Source of the DNA: Candidatus Solibacter sp.
GTDB taxonomy: Bacteria; Acidobacteriota; Terriglobia; Bryobacterales; Bryobacteraceae
Assembly (NCBI GenBank): GCA_017883355.1
Contig: JADGNS010000119.1
Location: forward strand, 1 to 9,119
Reading direction: 5' to 3'
DNA length: 9,119 nucleotides
Below are positions 1-6,376 of this stretch, piece after piece. The notes under the pieces were generated by a model, which was not told where the DNA came from, made no database searches, and saw only the letters and a program-made list of their open reading frames with translations. Within the stretch, counting starts at the first letter, position 1; each line of letters starts with the position of its first letter. Position numbers and translations under genes: made by a program.

Positions 1-1
1 G

Positions 2-364
2 GAACTACACGGCCCCGCGCTGCGCTACCCGGGGCTGAAGTTCGTGGTGCCGCATTTCGGCGCCGGCTACCTGCGGGAGGCGCTGATGCTGGCCGACCTT
101 TGTCCGAACGTCTACCTGGACACCTCGAGCGGCAATTCGTGGATGCGGTATGAAGGGCTCGATCTGAAGACCGTGTTCCGGCGCGCGCTCGATGTGGTGG
201 GCGCGACCCGGCTGCTATTCGGCACGGACTCCTCGTATTTTCCGCGCGGCTGGAACTATGCGATCTTCGAGGCGCAGACGCGCGCCCTGCTGGACCTGGG
301 GATCAGCACGGCGGACGCGCGCCTGATTGTCGGGGAGAATCTGTCGCGCTTGTTCGAGGGGTAG
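2..364 (+). CDS. Amidohydrolase-2 family metal-dependent hydrolase (3' fragment)
   Basis: The gene enters from the left edge already in frame at base 2 and ends with TAG at 362-364, leaving the last 120 residues. The fragment shows the C-terminal half of an amidohydrolase-2 (PF04909-type) TIM barrel. It has a strand ending VVPHFG with the conserved histidine near residue 18, then NVYLDTSS, then LLFGTDSS with the aspartate that in this superfamily acts as the catalytic or metal-binding residue. It closes with the family's usual ending, in which an ENLSRLF helix follows the last strand. Members are cytosolic hydrolases or decarboxylases acting on varied substrates, and the substrate cannot be read from this part. 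The GTG at 44 is only an internal codon. The gene converges on the sigma factor gene with 40 bp between the stops. The family call is fairly sure; the specific reaction is unknown. Confidence 0.8.
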   Translation, partial: ELHGPALRYPGLKFVVPHFGAGYLREALMLADLCPNVYLDTSSGNSWMRYEGLDLKTVFRRALDVVGATRLLFGTDSSYFPRGWNYAIFEAQTRALLDLGISTADARLIVGENLSRLFEG

Positions 365-369
365 GGCGG

Positions 370-381
370 GGCTGCGCAGCC
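370..381. terminator. Small palindrome between convergent genes, possible weak terminator
   Basis: A perfect 12-base palindrome, GGCTGCGCAGCC, sits 6 bases after the amidohydrolase stop and 24 bases beyond the sigma factor stop. As a hairpin it gives only a 4-bp stem with a 4-base loop. On the plus strand it is followed by GTTCTTG, which is mildly T-rich. It could serve both convergent genes, but it is weak and may be chance. Confidence 0.25.
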
Positions 382-404
382 GTTCTTGCACAATCGTCTA
401 CGGG

Positions 405-971
405 TCACGCGATCTGATTCAACAGCCAGGAGCGCGCGAAATCCCAGTCACGTTTGACGGTGGCCAAAGAGATACCCAAAGTCTTGCCGACTTCGTCGTC
501 GGTGAGCCCGCCAAAGAATCTTAGCTCCACCACTTGAGCGGCGCGCGTATCCAACTTTTCCAAGCGTCCCAACGCCCGATCGAGGTCGATCACCCGGCTG
601 TCCGTCGGGACCGCCAATCCGTGCGCCTCATCGAGAGAGATGGTTGCTTGGGATCCACCGCGCTTTTGGGCGTGTTTGTTTCTGGCGTGATCCACGACGA
701 TATGGCGAAGCTGGCGGGCCGCTACCGCCAGGAAGTGCTCGCGGTCGTGCAACTGCACCGGTTCGGTGGAGAATAACTTCAAGTAAAGTTCGTGTACCAG
801 CGCGGTTGGCTGTAAAGTGTGGCCGACGGGTTCGCTTTGGAGGTAATAAGCGGCGAGCCGGCGAAGCTCCTGGTAGACAATTCCGATCAGCTCGTTGCCC
901 GCTTCCTGGTCACCCTCGCCCCAGGCGCTCAGTATGGCGGATACATCCTTGGGCTGCAAGCCGCCGGTCAT
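405..971 (-). CDS. ECF-type RNA polymerase sigma factor
   Basis: This 188-residue protein has both sigma domains expected of an extracytoplasmic-function sigma factor. Region 2 covers about residues 12-100, with the helix around ELYLKLF and the AARQLRHIVVDHAR segment. Region 4 covers about 132-185, with the helix-turn-helix LTDDEVGKTLGISLATVKRD near 156-175. The closing RDWDFARSWL pattern is typical of the ECF subgroup common in Acidobacteria and Planctomycetes, often found beside Ser/Thr kinases. It should direct RNA polymerase to a small set of promoters. No anti-sigma factor is encoded nearby. In its place, the divergent transmembrane kinase is the plausible signal partner (inference). The ATG at 971 is chosen because the match to the family starts there. 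It has no Shine-Dalgarno sequence, and a possible promoter lies just upstream, which would give a very short leader. Confidence 0.92.
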   Translation of the reverse strand: MTGGLQPKDVSAILSAWGEGDQEAGNELIGIVYQELRRLAAYYLQSEPVGHTLQPTALVHELYLKLFSTEPVQLHDREHFLAVAARQLRHIVVDHARNKHAQKRGGSQATISLDEAHGLAVPTDSRVIDLDRALGRLEKLDTRAAQVVELRFFGGLTDDEVGKTLGISLATVKRDWDFARSWLLNQIA

Positions 972-985
972 GGCGAATCAAGGAT

Positions 986-1016
986 ATCATAGGGAGCCAG
1001 CTTAGGGCCCTGGCAA
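986..1016 (-). promoter_or_regulatory. Candidate sigma-70-like promoter for the ECF sigma factor gene
   Basis: Read on the minus strand, TTGCCA (1016-1011) is followed after 19 bp by TATGAT (991-986). Each matches its consensus box at five of six positions, though the spacer is longer than the optimal 17 bp. Transcription would start near 979, about 8 bases before the ATG at 971. That agrees with the lack of a ribosome binding site and suggests a nearly leaderless mRNA. The site overlaps the upstream region of the divergent kinase gene. The call rests on motif match and position only. Confidence 0.35.
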
Positions 1017-1021
1017 TCCCC

Positions 1022-3802
1022 ATGACGCCAGAGAGGCTGCAAGCCATCCGCGCGGTTTTTGAATCGGTCGTCGAGCTTCCTCAGGACGATCGCCATGGCA
1101 TCCTGGCCGAGTCTCGCAAGGCCGATCCATCATTGGCGGCGGAAGTCGAACTGCTGCTTGCCGCCCACCAGCGGCGTGGCGGGTTCATGGAGCAGCCGAT
1201 TGCGAATCTCCATTCCCCGGCGCGTTCCGAGGCGGCGGGGCGGGATCTGGCCGGATCGCGCATCGGTTCCTACGAGGTGATCCGGGAGATCGGGCGCGGC
1301 GGCATGGGGACCGTATACGAGGCCGCGCGCGTCGATGGCTCTTTCCGTAAGCTGGTTGCGATTAAGGTCATCCGCGCGACGCTCTTGACCGAGTCGTTAG
1401 AGGAGAGGTTCCGCCGGGAACGTCAGATTCTGGCTGGACTGGATCACCCGAATATCGCGCACATTCTGGATGGCGGCACCACGGAGGCGGGGCTGCCGTT
1501 CTTCGTGATGGAGTACGTTGCCGGGGTTCGCATCGATCTCTACTGCCGCGCTCACCGCCTGGATATCGACAGCCGTCTCGATCTGTTCTCGCGTGTCTGC
1601 GATGCGGTGCAGTACGCGCACGACCATCTGATTGTTCACTGCGATCTCAAGCCGGGGAACATTCTGGTCACGCCCGAAGGCAGCGTGAAGCTGCTGGACT
1701 TCGGCATCGCCAAGATGCTGGCGGACCCAGCCAATTCCGAGCCGTCGGCGAGGGCCGTCAGCGCGCTGATTCTGACGCCCGAATACGCCAGCCCCGAACA
1801 AGTGCTTGGCAAGCCGATCACCACCGCTACCGACGTCTATCTCCTGGGCGTGCTCCTCTATGAGTTGCTCACCGGCTTGCATCCCATGCACGATAGCGGC
1901 GATCTTCCGCATGAAGTGATGAGGGCCGTTTGCGAGCGCGACCCCATGCGGCCCAGCGCGGCCGTCACGAGTGCCGTCGCGGCGAACGCGGCAGAAGGCG
2001 GTTCTCAGAAGCTGCGGCGCCGGCTTAGAGGAGAACTGGACGACATCGTGATGTTGGCGCTGCAAAAAGATCCGCTCCGCAGGTACGCATCGGTGGCGCA
2101 GTTCCGCGACGACACGGCGCGCTACCGCAGGGGGCTCCCGGTGCTGGCGGAGGGCGACCGGTTGAGCTACCGCGCGGAGAAGTTTCTGCGCCGCAACCTG
2201 CTCTCGGCGGCCGCGGTCACGCTGGTGGTGCTCTCCCTCACGGCGGGCATACTGGTGAGTGCGCGAGAGGCGGGCCGCGCCCGGCGGGAGCAGCGCGTGG
2301 CCCTTCAGGAGCGCAGCATCGCCGAGGTCCAGCGCCGGTTCGCCCAGGCTCAGGCCGCGGTGGCGGAGCGGGCGCGCGACCAGACGGCGGTGCAGCGGGC
2401 CCGCGCCGAACAGAAGGCCGAGGAGGCTGGGCAGCAACGTTCCCTCGCCGATCTGGAGCGCGCGCGCGCCGAGCGCCGCCTGGGCGACCTCCGCGCGCTG
2501 GTCACCACCCTGCTTTTCGATTTGCACGATGGCATTCGCGATCTGGCCGGCTCGGCCACCGCCAGGCGGCTGGTGCTGGCCAAGGCGCAACAGTATCTGG
2601 AGAGCCTTTCCCGCGAATCGAGCGGCGATCTGCAACTCCAGCGCGAACTGGCCAGCGCTTACGAAAAAACCGGCGATCTTCTGCACGATGCCATCGGGCC
2701 GGGTGGCGCGGACGCCAGTTCCCTGGCGAATTACCAGAAAGCCTTTCAGCTACGGCAAGCCATCGCGCGGCGCCCGAAGCCCGATCTCCCGGCCCAACGC
2801 GACCTGGCCTTCAGCCTGAGTAAGGTAGGGGACGGGCAGTTCTTCAACGGCCAGACCGACCATGCCCTTACGGATTATCAGCAGGCTCTGGGGATGGAGG
2901 AGGCGGTATTGCGGCAGGATGCTTCGGATCCGGAATCGCGGAAGGTGGCGGGCTATATCCAAAACCGCCGCTGTATCGTGCTGGCCGCGGCGGGAGATGC
3001 GGTTCACGCGACCGAGGCCTGTCGTGCGAGCATCGCCTACCTGGAGCCGGTGGCACTCGTTCTCAGAGGTGACCGGCTTGTGCGTCGCACGCTGGCTTCC
3101 ACCTGCGCGGCGTTCGGAAATCTTCTCCGCCATCTGAACCAGGTGCCGGAAGCTCTGCGGTACCTCGCCAAGGCCAGCGGCCTGTTCGAAGCTCTGGCGG
3201 CGGAACAACCGAACAACGTGGAGTACCGCCGCCTGATCGCCTACACGCAGATCTATGTGGCGCAAGCCCTGTTGGCGCAGGACGATCGCGTGGGAGCGAT
3301 GGCGACATACTCCAAAGCGGTCGCCTCCATGCAGACGCTCATGTCTATCGATCCGACCGATTCGAAGGCGCCGGCCGGTCTGGCACTCGCACTCACCCGG
3401 ATGGCCGCCGAAATGAAAAAGATCGGCGACCGGACGAATGCCGAAAAGGCCGGCGGCGACGCGATCGAGCTGATGCGCGCCGTGGCGGAGAGGCCCGGAG
3501 CCGGACCTTATGAGTGGAACGACTACGCCAATGCGCTGCTGAAATCGGAAATCGAGTCATTGCGGCAGCCTGCCAAAGCGCTGGAACTGGCCCTCCGCGC
3601 TACGCGCGCCACCAAGGAATCCAACGCGCTCTTTCTCGACACGCTTGCCTGGGCGTACTTCCGCAACGGTGACGCGCCCACCGCCATTCGGACCCAGCGC
3701 CAGGCGTTGAGTCTGGTTCCGGCGGGCAACGCCCTCGGGCAAGGGCTGCGCAGCGAACTCGAACAGGGTCTGGCGCAGTTCGAAACCACGCTCCAGAAAT
3801 AA
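1022..3802 (+). CDS. Transmembrane Ser/Thr protein kinase with TPR-like C-terminal half, non-RD catalytic loop
   Basis: This 926-residue protein is built as follows. Residues 1-60 are the helical leader usual in acidobacterial kinases. The kinase domain runs about 84-370, with glycine loop GRGGMG (91-96), ATP-anchoring K115, helix-C E133, catalytic loop HCDLKPGN (206-213), DFG (226-228) and TPEYASPE (252-259) closing the activation segment. A single membrane helix follows at about 393-414, then a charged coiled coil to about 490, then alpha-helical TPR-like repeats to the end. It should phosphorylate Ser/Thr of cytosolic partners, with the repeat half outside the membrane as a likely sensor or protein-binding part. 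C207 replaces the usual arginine of HRD, making this a non-RD kinase, while the catalytic D208, K210 and N213 remain. The ATG at 1022 is preferred: the open frame extends upstream, but that part lies antisense to the sigma gene, and MTPERLQAIRAVF is the family's usual beginning. No strong ribosome binding site is seen. Confidence 0.92.
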   Translation: MTPERLQAIRAVFESVVELPQDDRHGILAESRKADPSLAAEVELLLAAHQRRGGFMEQPIANLHSPARSEAAGRDLAGSRIGSYEVIREIGRGGMGTVYEAARVDGSFRKLVAIKVIRATLLTESLEERFRRERQILAGLDHPNIAHILDGGTTEAGLPFFVMEYVAGVRIDLYCRAHRLDIDSRLDLFSRVCDAVQYAHDHLIVHCDLKPGNILVTPEGSVKLLDFGIAKMLADPANSEPSARAVSALILTPEYASPEQVLGKPITTATDVYLLGVLLYELLTGLHPMHDSGDLPHEVMRAVCERDPMRPSAAVTSAVAANAAEGGSQKLRRRLRGELDDIVMLALQKDPLRRYASVAQFRDDTARYRRGLPVLAEGDRLSYRAEKFLRRNLLSAAAVTLVVLSLTAGILVSAREAGRARREQRVALQERSIAEVQRRFAQAQAAVAERARDQTAVQRARAEQKAEEAGQQRSLADLERARAERRLGDLRALVTTLLFDLHDGIRDLAGSATARRLVLAKAQQYLESLSRESSGDLQLQRELASAYEKTGDLLHDAIGPGGADASSLANYQKAFQLRQAIARRPKPDLPAQRDLAFSLSKVGDGQFFNGQTDHALTDYQQALGMEEAVLRQDASDPESRKVAGYIQNRRCIVLAAAGDAVHATEACRASIAYLEPVALVLRGDRLVRRTLASTCAAFGNLLRHLNQVPEALRYLAKASGLFEALAAEQPNNVEYRRLIAYTQIYVAQALLAQDDRVGAMATYSKAVASMQTLMSIDPTDSKAPAGLALALTRMAAEMKKIGDRTNAEKAGGDAIELMRAVAERPGAGPYEWNDYANALLKSEIESLRQPAKALELALRATRATKESNALFLDTLAWAYFRNGDAPTAIRTQRQALSLVPAGNALGQGLRSELEQGLAQFETTLQK

Positions 3803-3841
3803 ACTTTGAGCCGATTGCGCCTCGCTTTGCGCTGTTGGAGT

Positions 3842-3848
3842 GAAGGAG
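3842..3848 (+). promoter_or_regulatory. Ribosome binding site fixing the start of the zinc-ribbon gene
   Basis: GAAGGAG lies 8 bases before the ATG at 3857. It selects that start over an in-frame ATT/TTG-side extension beginning near 3806, and the protein then opens directly with its zinc ribbon. Confidence 0.75.
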
Positions 3849-3856
3849 CCTATCGA

Positions 3857-4762
3857 ATGCCAAGTTTCTGCGTGAGCTGCGGCTCGCCTCTCGGCGGCCC
3901 GTCCGGATTTTGTGCAAATTGCGGCGCGCGCGCCGGCCACCCGCCCTCAAGTCAACCAGCGGTTGTGGCAACGCCCTCAGCCACAAGCGCAGCGAGCACC
4001 ACCGGCAGCGGTGGATCGGCGCTGAAGATCGTCCTGATCGTGGTGGGCGTGTTGTTCGTTTTCGGGGCGCTCTCCCTCGGCGGCATGTACTATGCGGCAC
4101 ATCGCTACATCAAGATGGCCGAGGATGTGACCGGCATCAAAGCGGGCGATGCGATCCATTCCATCCGCGAGGCGGCGAACCGGACCGAGCGCGGAGCGGG
4201 GGGGACCAAACGGGATGGCTGTGCATTGCTGTCCAAGGACGAGGCGTCGGCGATTCTCGGTATCGAGGTCGTCAAGGTTGACGGAAAACCGAACGAACAA
4301 CAGAGCGGCGAACACTGTGACTTCTTCATTAAGCCGGGAAGCGTCGAGCAAAACGAGGAGACACTGAAACAGTCCGCCGCCGCGGTCAACAGCGACCCCG
4401 GCTCCGCGTCGAAGGCCAATGAATTGCCGCCGGGCGCACTGGACATGATCAAGAACATGGCTCGCAGCGCGGTGGAGGCAGCCAGAAATGGAGAGGCTCC
4501 CTACTTCGGGTTCAAGGTGGATCGCGAAAACGGCAAGATCGTATGCTCGGCGCTCGGGGTCGCCACTCGGCTGGGTGGCGGGGACCTCGTTGGGAAGACA
4601 GCGGAACCGTTGGGTGTCGGCGATGAGGCGACCATGGGGATCGGCGAGAGCCTGATGTGCGTGGTGAAGGGCGATGCCGCGCTCACCTTGGACTTTACGC
4701 AGGTTACCGGCGCCAGAGGCAAAGGCATCGCGCTCGCAAAGACGATTCTACCGCGACTCTGA
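3857..4762 (+). CDS. Zinc-ribbon, single-pass membrane protein with DUF3558-like extracytoplasmic domain
   Basis: This 301-residue protein has three parts. Residues 5-22 form a zinc ribbon (C5-x2-C8-x10-C19-x2-C22). A Ser/Thr/Ala/Pro-rich linker (28-54) leads to a strongly hydrophobic membrane helix (about 58-80). The remainder is an exported domain that starts with a possible helical segment and then GCALLSKDEASAILG (C122) and EHCDFF (C154), ending with a GDEA-containing strand region and a final helix. That domain pattern resembles DUF3558-like lipoprotein domains of actinobacteria, a weak but consistent match, and it recurs in the protein at 5802-6245. Function is unknown. The ribbon would face the cytosol and the C-terminal domain the periplasm. 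The gene starts 54 bp after the kinase stop with a good ribosome binding site, so it may be cotranscribed with the kinase and could report to it (inference). Confidence 0.8.
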   Translation: MPSFCVSCGSPLGGPSGFCANCGARAGHPPSSQPAVVATPSATSAASTTGSGGSALKIVLIVVGVLFVFGALSLGGMYYAAHRYIKMAEDVTGIKAGDAIHSIREAANRTERGAGGTKRDGCALLSKDEASAILGIEVVKVDGKPNEQQSGEHCDFFIKPGSVEQNEETLKQSAAAVNSDPGSASKANELPPGALDMIKNMARSAVEAARNGEAPYFGFKVDRENGKIVCSALGVATRLGGGDLVGKTAEPLGVGDEATMGIGESLMCVVKGDAALTLDFTQVTGARGKGIALAKTILPRL

Positions 4763-4798
4763 GCGCCGGATTTCAGAACTCATTTACGAAGGGAATCT

Positions 4799-5257
4799 AT
4801 GCCATTCTGTCCTGCTTGTGGAGCTTCGGTGGACGGGCGATTTTGTCCCAAATGCGGCGCCGCCGCGACAGTTCCCGCGGGGGCCGCATTCGCCGCGGCG
4901 CCTGCCGCCAACGCGGGATTGACGGAGAATGCCGTCGGCGCCCTCTGTTACCTGGGAGGGCTGGTCACCGGCATTATCTTCCTGGTGATCGCGCCTTACA
5001 ACCAGAATCCGCGCATCAAGTTCCATGCCTTCCAGTCGATCCTGTTCAATCTGGTTTGGACGCTGGGATGGTTCGCCATGATCCCGCTGAGCATGCTTCT
5101 GCCGTTTGGACTGTCTCTTGTGCTCAGCCTGTTTAGCTTGCTGCTCTGGGGCGGCGGCTTAGTGCTCTGGCTGTTCCTGATGTGGAACGCGTACCAGGGC
5201 CAGACTCTCTCGTTGCCGGTGATCGGCGGCATTGCGCGTCAACAGGCGGGGAAATGA
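4799..5257 (+). CDS. Zinc-ribbon DUF4870-type membrane protein
   Basis: This 152-residue protein opens with a zinc ribbon, C4-x2-C7-x8-C16-x2-C19, followed by an Ala/Pro-rich linker. Three hydrophobic segments follow, at about 44-66, 80-103 and 104-130. The signature NPRIKFHAFQSI (70-81) between the first two is characteristic of DUF4870, a Tic20-like small integral membrane family of unknown function. GAAGGGA at 4788-4794 lies 4 bases before the ATG and supports this start. Only 36 bp separate it from the previous gene, which also opens with a zinc ribbon, so the two probably share a transcript. The family assignment is firm; no activity can be assigned. Confidence 0.88.
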   Translation: MPFCPACGASVDGRFCPKCGAAATVPAGAAFAAAPAANAGLTENAVGALCYLGGLVTGIIFLVIAPYNQNPRIKFHAFQSILFNLVWTLGWFAMIPLSMLLPFGLSLVLSLFSLLLWGGGLVLWLFLMWNAYQGQTLSLPVIGGIARQQAGK

Positions 5258-5279
5258 CCGGCGGTTTCCAATTTACGGT

Positions 5280-5285
5280 AAGGAG
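5280..5285 (+). promoter_or_regulatory. Ribosome binding site fixing the start of the DUF3617 gene
   Basis: AAGGAG lies 7 bases before the ATG at 5293. It excludes the longer open frame beginning at 5182, which overlaps the previous gene, and places the signal peptide at the N terminus. Confidence 0.75.
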
Positions 5286-5292
5286 AAAACCG

Positions 5293-5718
5293 ATGATCGG
5301 AATCAAAACAACTACGTTGCTTGCGCTCAGCGCACTGGTGTTCCCGGCGGCGGTTTCGCTGCGCGCCGAAGACCGGATGCGCGCCGGACTCTGGGAAGTT
5401 ACCACTACGTTGGATGGAAAGCCGGCCGGTCCCAGCCACAACACGTGCTATACACCTGCCATGGTCGCGCTCGGCAACAGTCCCGCGAAAACGTTGCGGG
5501 AAGCCACCGAGAAAAGCAGCACAAAGAGCGGGTGTACGCTGAAGGATTTCAAGATGGACGGAAACACAATTTCGATGACGCAGGTCTGCGGCGCCAGGAC
5601 GTTGGTAGTCTCGAGCACCTATAGTACGGATGCGTTTGACACCGTGGCCACATCCACGGAAGCGGGCGCCAGTACGGCAACGCGTATGAAGGGCCGGCGG
5701 ATCGGCGACTGCAAGTAG
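5293..5718 (+). CDS. Secreted DUF3617 family protein
   Basis: This 141-residue protein starts with a signal peptide: K5, a hydrophobic stretch 8-22, and a likely signal peptidase I site after SLRA (residue 25). The mature part opens with MRAGLWEVTTTLDGK (29-43), the GLWE hallmark of DUF3617, and continues with SHNTCYTP. Four cysteines (52, 81, 99, 140) could form two disulfides in the periplasm, as expected for this family. DUF3617 proteins are small secreted beta-rich proteins of unknown role, common in Proteobacteria and Acidobacteria. The gene begins 35 bp after the DUF4870 gene and is probably in the same operon. The start is set by the ribosome binding site at 5280-5285. Confidence 0.85.
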   Translation: MIGIKTTTLLALSALVFPAAVSLRAEDRMRAGLWEVTTTLDGKPAGPSHNTCYTPAMVALGNSPAKTLREATEKSSTKSGCTLKDFKMDGNTISMTQVCGARTLVVSSTYSTDAFDTVATSTEAGASTATRMKGRRIGDCK

Positions 5719-5726
5719 CGGCCTCC

Positions 5727-5750
5727 CTTCCACCGCTGGCCTGGTGGAAG
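5727..5750. other. Intergenic inverted repeat (8-bp stem)
   Basis: CTTCCACC at 5727-5734 pairs perfectly with GGTGGAAG at 5743-5750 around an 8-base loop. It lies 8 bases after the DUF3617 stop and well before the ribosome binding site of the next gene (5786-5792). No T-run follows, so a full Rho-independent terminator is unlikely. A processing site, an attenuator or an mRNA-stabilising stem in the middle of an operon would fit. Confidence 0.4.
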
Positions 5751-5801
5751 TAAGTCGCGAGAAAGAATTGGCATGTCGGGTTACCAAAGGAGAACTGTTC
5801 C

Positions 5802-6245
5802 ATGATCAAGTTATTGTCCGGTGTGCTTCTGACGGTTGCGTGTTTTGCCGGGGAGGCTGTGCCGGTTTGTTCGGCGGTTACCGTGGACGATGCGAGGACG
5901 CTTCTTGGCCCATCCGCGAAACGGACCAACGATCCCAGCGGTTGCGCGTGGCAGGACGCGGGCCGCAAGAAGGGAATGAACGTGGCGCGGATCGGCGTCG
6001 CCTCCATGTTCGAGCGGGCACGCGTCGCCAGCGCCACAAAAGGCAAGACCCAGGCCGAGGATGGTCTTGGCGGTACAGCCTTCGCTACGATTCCCTCGTC
6101 CGACCACGGGGGCAGGGCCGCCATCTACCTTCTCAAAGGATCCGCGGTGCTGGTTGTGGACATTGAAGGCTTTCCGGCAGGCGGTGCGGAAGAGCGCTTG
6201 CCCCAGATGCGCGATCTGGTGCGCAAGCTGGCTCCCAAACTCTGA
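5802..6245 (+). CDS. Small secreted protein, DUF3558-like domain only
   Basis: This 147-residue protein has a hydrophobic N-terminal signal (about 3-17), with cleavage probable around residues 17-21. The mature part begins with VCSAVTVDDARTLLG (C23) followed by GCAWQ (C48). That is the same spacing of motifs, Cys-x-leucine helix-LG then Cys-aromatic, seen in the exported domain of the protein at 3857-4762. The C-terminal segments also correspond: a Gly/Ala turn, a strand ending in KGSAVLVVDI, and a final basic helix ending LAPKL. It therefore looks like a free secreted version of that domain. C14 in TVACFAG does not make a convincing lipobox because position -3 is threonine. AAAGGAG at 5786-5792, 9 bases before the ATG, supports the start. 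The function is not known. It is the last gene of the probable operon, before a hairpin-rich gap. Confidence 0.78.
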   Translation: MIKLLSGVLLTVACFAGEAVPVCSAVTVDDARTLLGPSAKRTNDPSGCAWQDAGRKKGMNVARIGVASMFERARVASATKGKTQAEDGLGGTAFATIPSSDHGGRAAIYLLKGSAVLVVDIEGFPAGGAEERLPQMRDLVRKLAPKL

Positions 6246-6256
6246 AGCGCGTTACC

Positions 6257-6361
6257 CTCAGGAAAAGCAGGACCTTGTCGCCTTCCTGAGTGCCCTGTGG
6301 ACCTCTCTGAATGCCGTCCCGCCCAACCCCTTCGGCGGGCCCTCGCGCAGGCGATGCGCGA
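6257..6361 (+). terminator. Cluster of hairpins after the four-gene cluster, possible termination region
   Basis: Three inverted repeats lie in the gap of about 130 bp. CTCAGGAA/TTCCTGAG (6257-6264, 6283-6290) has an 18-base loop. CCCGCC/GGCGGG (6318-6323, 6334-6339) has a 10-base loop. TCGCGC/GCGCGA (6343-6348, 6356-6361) has a 7-base loop. None is followed by a T-tract. They could together stop or pause transcription, or form a leader structure for the lyase gene that starts at 6377. I see no clear promoter boxes here. Confidence 0.3.
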
Positions 6362-6376
6362 TAAACTGGCGTTGGT

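Noticed and set aside
644..1021. N-terminal extension of the kinase open frame upstream of 1022
   Set aside because: It is Arg-rich, lies wholly antisense to most of the sigma factor gene and has no family similarity. The kinase family's usual N terminus begins at 1022.
1397..2686. Long open frame of 429 codons on the minus strand
   Set aside because: It is antisense to the kinase gene, its sequence is low-complexity with Arg, Gln, His and Ala, and no recognisable domain or ribosome binding site is seen. It is a high-GC shadow.
5835..5850. Lipobox at C14 of the 147-residue secreted protein
   Set aside because: The bases before the Cys encode T-V-A, lacking the Leu/Val/Ile usually found at position -3, so a type I signal is at least as likely.
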